NCBI GenBank assembly: GCA_002085155.1
Contig: NASX01000001.1
Coordinates: 123,642-187,641 of the forward strand
Source of the DNA: Sorangiineae bacterium NIC37A_2
GTDB taxonomy: Bacteria > Myxococcota_A > Polyangia > Polyangiales > Polyangiaceae
DNA: 64,000 nt
Direction of reading: 5' to 3'
A program made the translations under genes and the position numbers. The notes beneath the pieces were generated by a model. The model ran no database searches. It was not told the DNA's origin and saw nothing but the letters and a program-made list of their open reading frames with translations. The first letter of the stretch is position 1; the number at the start of each line of letters is the position of its first letter. Positions 23,154 through 32,883 of this stretch are shown one piece after another.

Positions 23154-24491
23154 GTGTCGGACGCCCCCCCGCCCCTTGCCGCCGAAGTTGACCCGAAGGG
23201 TCCTTGGCGCTCGTACAAGGAGCGGATCTCCCGATTCTCCAAGCGGATCGTTCGGGCCCAAGAGCCCATCCGCATCTTAAATGCCGTCAAATGGCCGGCT
23301 CGGGTGTGGACCGAGTTCCAGCGCTCCCGCTTCCGTAGCCTTCCGCCGATTGAATATTCCCGAGCCGACCTCGGCTACGATCCTGTGCTCAAACGAGAAG
23401 AGCTCATCGAGCTCGAAGGCGACGTCCGGCGTGAGCTTGGAGAGACGGATCCGATCGCCGCGATCTTGATCGCAACAGCGCGCGAGTATCGCCTCGTCGT
23501 CGAGATGCTCGAGCGCCGCGGTACACCCACCTTCTATGAGCTGTCTCGAGAACTCTACGGCTCGTCGTCCGACCTCTTCGCAGACGGTGTCACCAGCGTG
23601 CGCGACATCGCTCGAGACATGTACGGAATCCTGACGGGGATGGACGACACGAAGCTCGGTCCGATTCCCTCGCGCACCATCGACGCCGAACAAGCCGTCG
23701 TGATGTTGAACGAGCGTCTCGCCCACGTATTCGGCGACAGTCGCGTCCGCGTCATCGTCGACGACGGTATCGCCGCCGACGCCGCAGCGGGCAGCGACTA
23801 CGTCAAAATCCGGGCTGGGGCCAAATTCAGCCTCGAGGACATCCGACTGCTCGAAGTCCACGAGGGTTGGGCCCATATCGGGACCAGCATGAACGGCCAG
23901 ACGCAGCCCGTAGCCTCCTGGCTCGCCAAAGGTCCTCCCCGCACCGCGGCCACCCAAGAAGGTCTCGCTTCGCTGCTCGAAGTTCTGACCTTCGCCAGCC
24001 ACCCCGCCCGCGCGCACCGTCTGAACAACCGAGTTCTCGCCGTCGACAAGGCAGAATGCGGCGCCAGCTTCTATGATGTCTTCGAGTGGTTCCGCACCGA
24101 GGGCTACGACGAGGAGACCTGCTTCTGGAACACGCAGCGCATCTTCCGCGGAGGGACACTCGACGGGGGCGCACCCTTCACGAAAGACATCGTCTACATG
24201 AAGGGCATCGTCCAGAACTACAACTTCCTCCACGCGGCGATCGCTCAGGGGCGTCCCGAGCTGATCCGCTGGCTGTTCGTGGGCAAGGTGGCGCTCCCCG
24301 ACATTCCGATCCTCGAAGCCCGGGCCCACGAGGGCCTCGTGCGTCCTCCCCAGTATGTCCCTGAGATCTTTAATGATCTTCGGGGGATCGCTATTTGGCT
24401 GAGCGTTGGCACGTTCTGGAGCAAGCTGAACTCCCACGCCGTCTTCAAACACTACGAGAAGGTGTTTTCCTATTCCAGGGCACCTGTCTGA
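23154..24491 (+). CDS. DUF1704 (MATCAP-like) zinc metallopeptidase-family protein
   Basis: 445 residues from a GTG start. It has HEGWAH at 236-241, an HExxxH zinc motif, and the QEGLA motif at 268-272 (ATQEGLASLLE), the two signatures of the family annotated as flavohemoglobin expression-modulating QEGLA protein. Eukaryotic members (KIAA0895-type MATCAP) remove C-terminal tyrosine from tubulin, which shows the fold is a peptidase. The bacterial substrate is unknown. No signal peptide. It precedes a DEAD-box helicase gene by 18 bp and is probably co-transcribed. Confidence 0.85.
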   Translation: MSDAPPPLAAEVDPKGPWRSYKERISRFSKRIVRAQEPIRILNAVKWPARVWTEFQRSRFRSLPPIEYSRADLGYDPVLKREELIELEGDVRRELGETDPIAAILIATAREYRLVVEMLERRGTPTFYELSRELYGSSSDLFADGVTSVRDIARDMYGILTGMDDTKLGPIPSRTIDAEQAVVMLNERLAHVFGDSRVRVIVDDGIAADAAAGSDYVKIRAGAKFSLEDIRLLEVHEGWAHIGTSMNGQTQPVASWLAKGPPRTAATQEGLASLLEVLTFASHPARAHRLNNRVLAVDKAECGASFYDVFEWFRTEGYDEETCFWNTQRIFRGGTLDGGAPFTKDIVYMKGIVQNYNFLHAAIAQGRPELIRWLFVGKVALPDIPILEARAHEGLVRPPQYVPEIFNDLRGIAIWLSVGTFWSKLNSHAVFKHYEKVFSYSRAPV

Positions 24492-24509
24492 GAGAAAAAC
24501 AAGTTAGAA

Positions 24510-26207
24510 ATGTCTGAAAACTTCGCCGAGCTCCCGCCCGAGCTCTCCCGAACCCTCGTCAAACGAGGTTTCCAATCCCTGACCCCCGTTCAGTCCGCCG
24601 TCATGGCCCAGGCCAGCGGAGACGCCGATCTCCGTATTTCCTCACAAACGGGCTCAGGTAAGACCGTCGCCGTTGGCATCGCCATCGCGCGCGCTCTGCT
24701 CGCGGAGGGACCGCGGCAAGGAAAGCCCTTCGGGCGCGCACCCTCGGTCATCTTGCTGACGCCGACGCGCGAGCTCGCAGCCCAGGTTCAGCGTGAGCTC
24801 GAGTGGCTGCTCGCAGAGATCCCGGACGCTAGCGTCGACGTGGTGACAGGAGGAACCAGCCTCGGCCTCGAGCGCAAGCGCCTCGCCAACGGCCCGCGCG
24901 TCATCGTCGGCACGCCGGGACGCTTGCTCGACCACCTCTCCGCTGGCGCATTCGACGGCTCCAAGACCACGACTGTCGTCCTCGATGAAGCCGATCAGAT
25001 GCTCGACATGGGTTTCCGCGACGAGCTCGAAGGAATCTTGGAGAAGATTCCGCATCGCCTCCGCACGCATCTCGTCTCCGCGACATTCTCAGGTGAGGTC
25101 GAGCGCATGGCGTCCAAGTACCAGTCGAACCCTCTGCGCATCGAGGGAACGCCGCTCGGACAAGCCAACCAGGATATCGAGCACATCGCCCACGTCGTCG
25201 ACATGCGCCACCGCTTCGACGCGCTCGTGAACATCCTCTTACTCGCCGCTGCGAAGCCCGAGGAAGAAATCGGCCGAACGCTCGTCTTCACGCGCACGCG
25301 CGCCGACACGCTCGAGGTCGCGGAGAAGCTGGTGCGCGAAGGCATCCGCGCGGAACCTATGAGCGGTGACCTTCCCCAAGCCCAGCGGACCCGCACGCTC
25401 AAGGCTTTCCGGACAGGCCAGATCACGACCATTGTCGCCACCGATGTCGCGGCCCGCGGTCTCGACGTCCAGGGCGTCTCCCTCGTCGTTCACTACGATC
25501 CGCCGAGCGACGCCGACACGATGACCCATCGAAGCGGACGCACCGGCCGCGCCGGCCAAAAGGGAACCAGCGTCCTGCTCTTGCCTCCGCAGGCTCGTCG
25601 CCGCATCGAGCGCTTGCTGAACGACGCCAAGATCAAGGCAACGTTCGGACCGGTCCCGGCTCCCTCCAAGATCATCAAGGCGTACCAGAAGCTCGGCAGG
25701 CGGCGGGTCTACGCCGCGCTCGAAGCAGAGCTCCAAAAGCAGGTGGCTCCGGAACAGATCGCGACGCCGGGAGATGACTCGGAGGAATTCGTTCAGAAGC
25801 TCCTCGCGGATCGCTCACCCGAGCTGGTCATCAAGGCGCTCCTTTCGCTGCTCGAGGTCGCCCCGCCGTGTCCGCCGCGAGAGGTCGTTCAAGCCCTCGA
25901 GCACCATGGACATCATCCTCGCGATCGCGACCGCGGTCGCCCGCCCCGCTCCGGCTTCCGCCCCGATCGGCCGCCGCGCCCCTTCCATGGGGAACCGCGC
26001 CCGAAGGGCCCAGCTCCAGATCGCGGACGCCCCGGACCGTCCCGTTCCAGTCCCTTCGCCGCCCCGCGCCCGAGCTCAGGCGGCTTCGGCGGACCGCGTC
26101 GTCGAGACGACAGACCGCCGCACCCGGACGCCCCGCCGCGCGCCAAAATCCACGCTCAGCGCAGCGCTCCGGGCATCAAGTTCCACAAAGGGCGCGACCG
26201 CGGCTGA
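24510..26207 (+). CDS. DEAD-box ATP-dependent RNA helicase
   Basis: 565 residues. The N-terminal motifs are complete: Q-motif region GFQSLTPVQ, Walker A SSQTGSGKT, PTREL, GTPGRLLDHL, DEAD box VLDEADQML and SAT. Domain 2 has VFTRTRADT, TDVAARGLDVQG and HRSGRTGRAG. A domain of about 80 residues follows (about 380-460), then a Pro/Arg/Gly/Asp-rich disordered tail that may bind RNA. It probably unwinds structured RNA in ribosome assembly or decay. It overlaps nothing on the same strand; the open second frame across its 3' end is a composition effect. Confidence 0.92.
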   Translation: MSENFAELPPELSRTLVKRGFQSLTPVQSAVMAQASGDADLRISSQTGSGKTVAVGIAIARALLAEGPRQGKPFGRAPSVILLTPTRELAAQVQRELEWLLAEIPDASVDVVTGGTSLGLERKRLANGPRVIVGTPGRLLDHLSAGAFDGSKTTTVVLDEADQMLDMGFRDELEGILEKIPHRLRTHLVSATFSGEVERMASKYQSNPLRIEGTPLGQANQDIEHIAHVVDMRHRFDALVNILLLAAAKPEEEIGRTLVFTRTRADTLEVAEKLVREGIRAEPMSGDLPQAQRTRTLKAFRTGQITTIVATDVAARGLDVQGVSLVVHYDPPSDADTMTHRSGRTGRAGQKGTSVLLLPPQARRRIERLLNDAKIKATFGPVPAPSKIIKAYQKLGRRRVYAALEAELQKQVAPEQIATPGDDSEEFVQKLLADRSPELVIKALLSLLEVAPPCPPREVVQALEHHGHHPRDRDRGRPPRSGFRPDRPPRPFHGEPRPKGPAPDRGRPGPSRSSPFAAPRPSSGGFGGPRRRDDRPPHPDAPPRAKIHAQRSAPGIKFHKGRDRG

Positions 26208-26307
26208 TCGGTTGCGAAAGTGGCTCGGTCGGTCGAAAAAGTGGTCAACGCGAGGGTTCGACCGGCCGACAGGGCAAGGTCGGCACCTGCCCCCGGAGCC
26301 CCTATCG

Positions 26308-27327
26308 ATGATGCCCATCAGACCGAGCCTCTTCTTCGCGACCCTTCTCTTGACGAGTGCGTCCTTCGCTGAGACGCGTTCCGCTTCCGATGCGCGCGCC
26401 GCCGCCGAGAATCCGCTCATCGAAGAGGCCCGCAAAGCCTTCGCCGAAGGCCGCTTGCACATGGACGAAGGGCGCTACCGCGAGGCAGTCGAGAAATTCC
26501 GCATGGCGGCTCAGGTCAAAGACACGCCAGGCCTCCGGTATTACATCGCTTATTGCCTCGAACAGCTCACCGAGCTCCTCGAAGCCAAGCGAGAGTACGA
26601 TCGGGCCGCAGAGCTGCTCTCAGAGTTCGAGGCCAATGACGTCCGCGAGCTCCTCCCCGAGGCTCAAGAACGCATCAATCGGGCCCTGCCTTCCCTGATC
26701 CTCGTCGACGCGCAACCGGGCGACATCGTCCAACTCGACGGAAGTGTCGCTTTCACAGACGAGCCCCTCCGCATCAATCCCGGACACCACATCCTGCGAG
26801 TGGTGCGCGGGGACGCACCCGCCATCGAACGTTCACTCTCGATCGCTCCCAGCGAACAGAAACGGATCTCCTTACGTGACCTCACTCCTTCGCCCGTCAT
26901 CTCCGAAAAACCCGCGGTGACCCCCGCTGCTGAGCCAAGCTCCGCAGAACCTAACTTGCAGCCTATCGTCTTTTGGTCGAGCGTTGGCCTCGCCGCAGCA
27001 GGTGTCGGCGTAGGGCTCGGTGGATTCCTCCTGCGGGCGGACGCCGCTGACGAGTCCAAGGCCTTAGCCTCCACGATCCGCGACGAGACGACTGGAGCGA
27101 GCCCTTGTGGCCCGCGGGGCGAGGGACACCCTGGTTGCGCGGGGCTTGCTGCCGCCGGCGATCGGCATCAGCTCGGCAACACACTGTTCATCGCGGGAGC
27201 GATCGGCGCGGGAGCCGGCCTCACGGGGGCCCTCCTGTCCCAGCTCCTCTGGCCGAGGGGCGAGCTCGAAATCGGCACCACAGCCGCACCGGACCTCGCG
27301 TGGTTCAGCGTGCGCGGCCGGTTCTAA
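26308..27327 (+). CDS. Exported TPR protein with PEGA-like domain and two membrane helices
   Basis: 339 residues from ATG 26308 (MMPIRPSLFF). The signal peptide ends near SFAET. TPR-like helices at about 35-125 (EARKAFAEGRLHMDEGRYRE) are followed by a beta domain at about 130-185 (ILVDAQPGDIVQLDGS; PLRINPGHHILRV), resembling PEGA domains. Two membrane helices come near the C-terminus (about 215-240 and 285-310) with a Cys-containing loop between (CGPRGEGHPGC). This layout is common in myxobacteria, but function is unknown. The open frame extends upstream across the helicase gene and was trimmed. Confidence 0.75.
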   Translation: MMPIRPSLFFATLLLTSASFAETRSASDARAAAENPLIEEARKAFAEGRLHMDEGRYREAVEKFRMAAQVKDTPGLRYYIAYCLEQLTELLEAKREYDRAAELLSEFEANDVRELLPEAQERINRALPSLILVDAQPGDIVQLDGSVAFTDEPLRINPGHHILRVVRGDAPAIERSLSIAPSEQKRISLRDLTPSPVISEKPAVTPAAEPSSAEPNLQPIVFWSSVGLAAAGVGVGLGGFLLRADAADESKALASTIRDETTGASPCGPRGEGHPGCAGLAAAGDRHQLGNTLFIAGAIGAGAGLTGALLSQLLWPRGELEIGTTAAPDLAWFSVRGRF

Positions 27328-27340
27328 GCGGACGGTCCTC

Positions 27341-28372
27341 TTAGGGCGAAACGCTCTCGGCCCCGGCGGTCCTCTCGGATGCACTCGAGTCCAGCGCGCG
27401 CGAGAGGCGGCGCTCCTTCGCTTGCGCGTCTTTTTCGCTGCGAATCGTCGACCCTGTCATGCGCTCCGCTGCGCGGAACTCCTCGTCGATCAACTTCCGG
27501 ACCACAACACTCGCGGCGGTGAGGCCGAAGGTGCCGGTGACGAAGGAGGCTGTCCCGTCGATGCGCTGTCTGTGATCGCAATCGGCGCGACCTTCTTTGC
27601 CCCCCGGGCAGACGCAGCGGAAGCCGGAGCCATGGTCGTAGCTCGGGACGCTCGGCGGCGTCGGAGGTTCGATGCTGAAGACCGTCGGTACCCCGACGAG
27701 CTCACCCTTCTCCCTTGTGAGGCCGTACTCCTGCCGGAGACGCTTGCGCACCATGGCAGCGAGCGGATCGTTATAGGTCTCCATCAGATCGGCCACTCGC
27801 ACGAGGGTCGGATCCATACGCGCCGCCGCGCCCATCACAGAAACCAGCGGAATCTTTCGCTCGATACAGGTGGCGATGAGATGGATCTTCGCGCTGATCG
27901 CGTCGATCGCGTCGATCACGTAGTCGTACTTCTCAGAGAGGATCGCCTCCGAGCTCGCGCGTCCGTAGATCTCCTGCATCGGCCGAATCTTGGCGGTCGG
28001 GTGGATCAACCGCAGCCGCTCAGCCATGACGTCGACCTTCATGCGACCGATCGTGCCGCGCATCGCGTGGAGCTGACGGTTCGAGTTCGTGATGCAAACC
28101 GTGTCGAAGTCGACGAGGGTCAGCGCGCCAACGCCGCTCCTCGCTAGAGCCTCCGCCGCGAAAGAGCCCACGCCGCCCACCCCCACGACGAGCACATGAG
28201 CCCCCGAGAGCCGGGCCATACCGGCTTCGGAGAAGAGACGCGCCGACCGATCGAAGCGACGTTCGAGTCGATAACCGCCCTCGTCCTCCGTGCTCTCAGG
28301 GCTCGCCGTCTCCCCCGGAGCGAGGAGGTCCGATCGGGTCACGCCGTCCAGGGTCATCGGAAGGGGCTTCAT
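27341..28372 (-). CDS. tcdA: tRNA threonylcarbamoyladenosine dehydratase
   Basis: 343 residues from ATG 28372, with GAAAGG 6 bp upstream. E1-like ThiF fold: FDRSARLFSEAGMARL, nucleotide motif VLVVGVGGVGSFAAEAL, then TNSNRQLHAMRGTIGRMK and YDYVIDAIDAISAK. CVCPGG and a later Cys lie in the C-terminal half, as in TcdA (CsdL). It would cyclise t6A at position 37 of tRNAs to ct6A in an ATP-dependent reaction. It is downstream of tatD with a 34-bp gap, likely one operon. Confidence 0.9.
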   Translation of the reverse strand: MKPLPMTLDGVTRSDLLAPGETASPESTEDEGGYRLERRFDRSARLFSEAGMARLSGAHVLVVGVGGVGSFAAEALARSGVGALTLVDFDTVCITNSNRQLHAMRGTIGRMKVDVMAERLRLIHPTAKIRPMQEIYGRASSEAILSEKYDYVIDAIDAISAKIHLIATCIERKIPLVSVMGAAARMDPTLVRVADLMETYNDPLAAMVRKRLRQEYGLTREKGELVGVPTVFSIEPPTPPSVPSYDHGSGFRCVCPGGKEGRADCDHRQRIDGTASFVTGTFGLTAASVVVRKLIDEEFRAAERMTGSTIRSEKDAQAKERRLSRALDSSASERTAGAESVSP

Positions 28373-28406
28373 GCGGCGCCTTTCATGAACAAAGACCGGG
28401 GGCGGA

Positions 28407-29204
28407 TCAAGGCTGGAACGAGCACTGGAAGAGAGTTTCCGTGTTCTGGCGGATCGCGGCGGCCAGATCCTCAGGGTGATCACCCCTGATTTCGGCGAGT
28501 CGCTTCACGACCTGAACCACCCCTCGGAGGTCCTCGGTTTGGTCCGGAGCGTCCGTTTCGACCAAAATTCGATCGAGAGGAACTCGGGCAGCGGCGCGCG
28601 CCAGGGGGGAGTCGGGATGGCTCGCTCGCTTGAGGAGCGACATCCCAAACCCGAGGTAGAGATCGCGCTTGAGGAGCTGCTCGGCGGATTCAGGACCGCC
28701 CGAGAAGCCGTGAACGACCCCTCCGTACTCGACAGGATTGGTCTTGAGCGCTCCGAGCAGCTCTCCCTCTGCGCGGACGAGGTGCACTATGATCGGCAGC
28801 CGGAGCCGATTGGCGACGCGCACCTGGAGCTCGAATACTTTTGTTTGGTCTTCGAGCGCCGAGGAGTATTCGGGTTTGCTCTTGTCGAAGCCGGTCTCTC
28901 CGATCGCAACTGCCTCGAGTTCTTCCGCCGACTCGGCGAGCAGGTCCTCGACTGCGTCGGGCCCGCCCAGGGTCCGAAGCGTGCTCGCCGCAAAGTAGGG
29001 GTGCACTCCGACGGCAAACCGCACCATCCCGTAGAGTCCAGCCGCTCCCAGCTGCGTGAGCAGCGCCATGCGGTTGTCGAGCGTGCCGAGGTCCACCCCG
29101 GGCACAACCCAACCGCTGATTCCTTGGGCTCGCTCAGCTTCGAGACGCGCAGCGAGCGCTGATTCACAGCGCGGGTCATCCAAATGTGCGTGACTGTCGA
29201 TCAT
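28407..29204 (-). CDS. TatD family metal-dependent hydrolase / DNase
   Basis: 265 residues, normal for TatD. Metal ligands and motifs are in order: DSHAHLDD (H5, H7), GVHPYFA, GETGFDKSK (usually GETGLD), HLVRAEGE in place of the common HxRxA, HGFSGG and ETDAPDQ. Family members cleave DNA 3' to 5' or hydrolyse D-aminoacyl products, and all are metal-dependent TIM barrels. It is the first gene of a pair with tcdA. Confidence 0.9.
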   Translation of the reverse strand: MIDSHAHLDDPRCESALAARLEAERAQGISGWVVPGVDLGTLDNRMALLTQLGAAGLYGMVRFAVGVHPYFAASTLRTLGGPDAVEDLLAESAEELEAVAIGETGFDKSKPEYSSALEDQTKVFELQVRVANRLRLPIIVHLVRAEGELLGALKTNPVEYGGVVHGFSGGPESAEQLLKRDLYLGFGMSLLKRASHPDSPLARAAARVPLDRILVETDAPDQTEDLRGVVQVVKRLAEIRGDHPEDLAAAIRQNTETLFQCSFQP

Positions 29205-29560
29205 CCGTTTTTTCTGAGTTCAAAGAGAGAAGCTTTCGGGCACAAAGCTTAGCCGAGCAGAGCGGATCCGTCCTCCCCTGCTCGGCCGGGACCCCACCCA
29301 AAACGCGGACGCTTGTCCGGTCACGAGTCCTTGCGTCGCTCCTCCTACAACTGAACAAGACGGAAGGAGCGCGGGCCGAAATCCGGAAAGGCACACCGAG
29401 CTCTCGTCTCAGCCCATGGCGAAAAAAGGAAAGCGTAACGCGGGACTTACACGCGCGCTCCTCGCCGGTGAGGACCTGCGCCCGGGGGCCTCGCGGAGAC
29501 CTGCCTCCCGATCCGAAGCTTCTTCAGCGCCTGGCACAACATATGCTTCAGATTTGATCG
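29205..29560. other. Intergenic region, no supported gene
   Basis: 356 bp between divergent tatD and the universal stress gene. Two short open frames cross it (for example from ATG 29416, MAKKGKRNAGLTRALLAG), but they run into the universal stress gene in another frame and show no recognisable domain or ribosome-binding site. It probably holds the divergent promoters. Confidence 0.5.
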
Positions 29561-30109
29561 ATGGTCCCGCTCCGCTACCTCGTCGTCGGCTTCGATGGGT
29601 CACCGCTGAGCGAGCTTGCGCTCTTCCGAGCCCTTCGCCTCACTGAGTTCACACAATTCTCCTTGGTGCACGTCGTGACAGTCGTCGAGGACGAGGATGA
29701 CCTCGTCGTACTCCCGGACGGGGTGCGTCTCCCTGAATGGTCAGCGAGCGAGATGCTCCGCCTCACAGTCCTTGGCCTCGCGGCAGGGTCAAAGCGCCTC
29801 GGTCGCTTCGCCCGGATCATCCCCCATATCTGCGCGGGACGCCCTGCCGCCTCGCTCGCCGACTTCGCGCGGCGCTATCAAGCGGACATGGTCTTAGTCG
29901 GGGCGCGGGGCACGGGCGACACCAAAAAGCCGCTCGGCTCGGTTCCGAGAGAGCTCCTCGAAAAGCTCGACATCCCCGTGCAGGTGGAGACCTTCCCGCT
30001 CGACAGGGCCTTCGCCAGCGAGCCCCCCCGAACCGGAGAGGCCGCTCTTGCCCGCGCCCTCTCGCTGCTCTCTCCGCGCGCCCACCCCACTCGAGTGGAG
30101 CTCAACTGA
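29561..30109 (+). CDS. Universal stress protein (UspA family, ATP-binding type)
   Basis: 182 residues. The N-terminus YLVVGFDGSPLSELAL is the beta1/ATP-binding motif. The ATP-binding signature G-x2-G-x9-G(S/T) is present as GARGTGDTKKPLGS. DMVLVGARGT is typical of the family. A short C-terminal extension (~35 residues) lies beyond the usual fold. It probably binds ATP and acts in stress survival. Monocistronic as far as can be seen. Confidence 0.85.
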   Translation: MVPLRYLVVGFDGSPLSELALFRALRLTEFTQFSLVHVVTVVEDEDDLVVLPDGVRLPEWSASEMLRLTVLGLAAGSKRLGRFARIIPHICAGRPAASLADFARRYQADMVLVGARGTGDTKKPLGSVPRELLEKLDIPVQVETFPLDRAFASEPPRTGEAALARALSLLSPRAHPTRVELN

Positions 30110-30215
30110 GAAAGCTCGCGATGGTGAGCTCTCTAGTGGTCCTGTGATCTTTTGGCGCGGGCGGCATTTCTCCTGCGCGCTGTGGGGACGATGAAGATGA
30201 GTTATCGTCTCCGCA

Positions 30216-30677
30216 ATGCAGCTCCGAGCGGAGATTGAAGTCGCGGCCTCGCCGGAAAGCGTTTGGCGTGCACTCACCGACACCTTGCGCCTCCATGAGT
30301 GGAACCCTTTCATCACCCGCATCCAGGGGCCTCTCACGGAAGGATCATCTGTCCAGGTTCACTTCACGTTGCCGGAAGGCAGCGACCGCCGCGTGCGAGC
30401 CCAGGTCGTCACCTCAGAGCCTCGAGAGAGGCTGCGCCTGGTCGGGAGCCTCGGAGCCAGCTGGCTCCTCCAAGGAGAACATTTCGCCGAGATCGTTCCC
30501 TTGGAAGAGGGCCGGACGCGGGTGGTTCACGGCCAGAACTTCGAGGGACTCCTGCTCCGCGTCGCGCCCAACACGATGACACGCGCAGCTCGAGCCCTCA
30601 CGCTCATGAACGCTGCGCTGAAAAAGCGCGTGGAGAGCCTCCCGAGCTCGAGCCCTGCATCGCGCGCTGCTCCCTGA
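30216..30677 (+). CDS. SRPBCC (START/Bet v1-like) domain protein
   Basis: 153 residues. The start motif IEVAASPESVWRALTDTLRLHEWNP and the later WLLQGEHFAEIVPLEEGRTRVVHGQNFEG are typical of SRPBCC/polyketide-cyclase-like proteins, which form a hydrophobic ligand cavity. No signal peptide or catalytic residue can be named. The ligand is unknown and the neighbours give no hint. Confidence 0.8.
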   Translation: MQLRAEIEVAASPESVWRALTDTLRLHEWNPFITRIQGPLTEGSSVQVHFTLPEGSDRRVRAQVVTSEPRERLRLVGSLGASWLLQGEHFAEIVPLEEGRTRVVHGQNFEGLLLRVAPNTMTRAARALTLMNAALKKRVESLPSSSPASRAAP

Positions 30678-30852
30678 GGGCAAGACCGGGTCGAGGCTTC
30701 CCCAGTGCGCGCAAGAAAAAGCAGCCAACCAGGGGCCTCGTCACGCGCTCTTGCCGCCGGTTTCTCGGCAAACGGCCCGTGAAATAGCCCGCCCCGCCTT
30801 CGGCGACGTTGAAACCAGCGGGGCTTCGGCCTAGAAATTCTACTGCGCCCCT

Positions 30853-32883
30853 ATGGTTCACCGGAAATGGAAGATCCTGCTCGCGTGCCTCGCAGCGGGT
30901 GCTGTCCCTTTGTCGATTCTCTTCTGCGTTCCCGCGCGTGAGTGGGAGAAGACGGGCGTCGAGGACGAGGCCGCCGCAGCAAAGGTGCCCGAGAAGAAGG
31001 CGCCGGTGGCGAAAGGGCCTCCCGGGAAAGCACCGATCAGTCGCTATCTCGTTGTCGACCAGTTCGGTTATCGGCCCGAAATGCGGAAGGTGGCAGTGCT
31101 CGTTGATCCCGTCGAGGGCTGGAACGCAAAGGACAGCTACGAGCCCGGCCCCGAGATCGAGGTTCGTCAGGCCCAAGACGACAAGGTCGTCTTCCAAGGC
31201 AAGCCCCAGGTCTGGAAAGGGGGCGCTCTCGATATCCTCTCGGGCGACCGCGGCTCTTGGTTCGATTTCAGCGAGCTCCGCGAGCTCGGAAAGTACTACC
31301 TCTACGATCCAAAGAATCACCTCCGGAGCGGTGAGTTCGTCATCAAAGGCACCGCCTACGACCAAGTGCTCGCCGCGGCGCTCCGCGCCTTCTACTTCAA
31401 TCGAGCAAACTTCGCCAAAGTGGCGCCGTTCGCCTGTGTGGGTGACAAGTGCTGGCTCCAAGGCGCTGACTACGTCGGCCCTGGGCAAGACAAGTCCGCG
31501 CGCAGCGTGCGTAAACGCGACGATCCGAAGACCGAGCGCGATCTGCACGGCGGCTTTTGGGACGCCGGCGACGTGAACAAGTACACGACGTTCATGTACT
31601 CGGTGATGCACCAGCTGCTCACCGCCTACGTCGAGAATCCTCACGCTTTCACAGATAATCTGAACATCCCTGAGTCGGGCAACGGTATCCCAGACTTGCT
31701 CGATGAAGTTGACGTCGAGATTCGCTTTCTCGAGCGCATGCAAGCAGACGACCTCAAAGGCGGCGTCTTGCTCAAGGTCGGCAATGTCGCCTTCGGCGAT
31801 CCGAAGCCAGAAGCCTCCGATTTCCCCCGCTATTATTATCCAGAGTCCTGCTCCTCCGCGGTCATCACGGTCGCCAGCGTCTTCGCACAAGCGGCGCTCG
31901 TCTACGCTTCCGTGCCGAAACTCGAGCCCCGCGCCGAAGAGCTCAAGAAGCGCGCTCTCGCCGCTTTTTCGCACTACCAAAAGAATCCAAAGTCCGAAAA
32001 CTGCGACGATGGAACGATCCACGCCGGCGACGCGGACGTTTCCCTCGCGGAGCAAGAGCTGCGCGCAGTCAGCGCGGCCGTGTACCTCTACGCCCTGACG
32101 AACGAGCCAGAGTTCTTCGAGTTCGTCGAGAAGAACTGGCAGAAGTCACGCCCGTTCACCGAGGACCGCTGGAGCATCTACGACGCCCCTGTCGGCGATG
32201 CACTTTTGTACTTCGCGACCCACCCGAAGAACGCCTCGACCGCCCTCGCTCAGGCCATCTTGAACAAGAAGCGGGAGCAGTCAAAGTCGGACATCTACGT
32301 GTTTGACCCCGAGAAGAGCCTGTACCGCTCGTACATGCGGCGCGACTCCTATCACTGGGGAAGCAATCAAGCCCGCGCCAACCACGGAAACACAGTGTGG
32401 GACTTGGTGCAGTACGGGCTCGTGAGCGGCGAAGACCTGGAACGCGCGATCGAGCGCACCGCAGGCCTCTTGCACTGGTTCCACGGGGTGAACGCGATGG
32501 GCCTCGTTTACCTTTCCAACATGTACCCGTACGGCGCTGAGCGCTCGGTGAATGAAATTTATCACGTCTGGTTTAGAGACGGCGATCCCGACTACGACAG
32601 CGCCCTCACCTCGAGGCTCGGCCCCGCACCAGGTTACGTCGTTGGCGGGCCCAATCCGACTTACTGCCAGACGGAACAAGACCACGTCTGCCGCGTCTCC
32701 CTGTTCCAGAAACAGCCGCCCGAAAAGGCCTACGTCGACTTCAACACCGGCTGGGAACCCAAAGCCGACTTTGACATGTCTTGGTCCCTCACCGAACCGG
32801 CCACCTATTACCAAGCCGCCTACGTGAAACTTCTCTCGAAGTTCGTGGGACGTCCGCTGCCTTCAGCTGACTCTCAGAGGTGA
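30853..32883 (+). CDS. GH9-family glycosidase (cellulase-like) with N-terminal Ig-like domain
   Basis: 676 residues. The N-terminal hydrophobic segment (about 8-25) is an uncleaved anchor or signal and is followed by a Lys/Pro linker. The CelD N-terminal Ig-like domain begins ISRYLVVDQFGYRP (about 63). The GH9 (alpha/alpha)6 domain starts near 165. The catalytic base motif is DAGD at 237-240 (GGFWDAGDVNKY). The acid is E648 in SWSLTEPATYYQAAYV, the conserved C-terminal GH9 motif. It likely hydrolyses beta-1,4-glucans or related glycans at the cell surface or outside. It overlaps the convergent thioesterase by 10 bp. Confidence 0.88.
   Translation: MVHRKWKILLACLAAGAVPLSILFCVPAREWEKTGVEDEAAAAKVPEKKAPVAKGPPGKAPISRYLVVDQFGYRPEMRKVAVLVDPVEGWNAKDSYEPGPEIEVRQAQDDKVVFQGKPQVWKGGALDILSGDRGSWFDFSELRELGKYYLYDPKNHLRSGEFVIKGTAYDQVLAAALRAFYFNRANFAKVAPFACVGDKCWLQGADYVGPGQDKSARSVRKRDDPKTERDLHGGFWDAGDVNKYTTFMYSVMHQLLTAYVENPHAFTDNLNIPESGNGIPDLLDEVDVEIRFLERMQADDLKGGVLLKVGNVAFGDPKPEASDFPRYYYPESCSSAVITVASVFAQAALVYASVPKLEPRAEELKKRALAAFSHYQKNPKSENCDDGTIHAGDADVSLAEQELRAVSAAVYLYALTNEPEFFEFVEKNWQKSRPFTEDRWSIYDAPVGDALLYFATHPKNASTALAQAILNKKREQSKSDIYVFDPEKSLYRSYMRRDSYHWGSNQARANHGNTVWDLVQYGLVSGEDLERAIERTAGLLHWFHGVNAMGLVYLSNMYPYGAERSVNEIYHVWFRDGDPDYDSALTSRLGPAPGYVVGGPNPTYCQTEQDHVCRVSLFQKQPPEKAYVDFNTGWEPKADFDMSWSLTEPATYYQAAYVKLLSKFVGRPLPSADSQR

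Noticed and set aside
25774-26307. Upstream extension of the TPR/PEGA-like protein into the helicase gene
   Set aside because: Runs in another frame across the helicase tail, which is Arg/Pro-rich; the signal peptide starts at 26308.
29416-29646. Possible small basic protein starting MAKKGKRNAG
   Set aside because: Overlaps the universal stress gene by 86 bp in a different frame, no ribosome-binding site or recognised domain.
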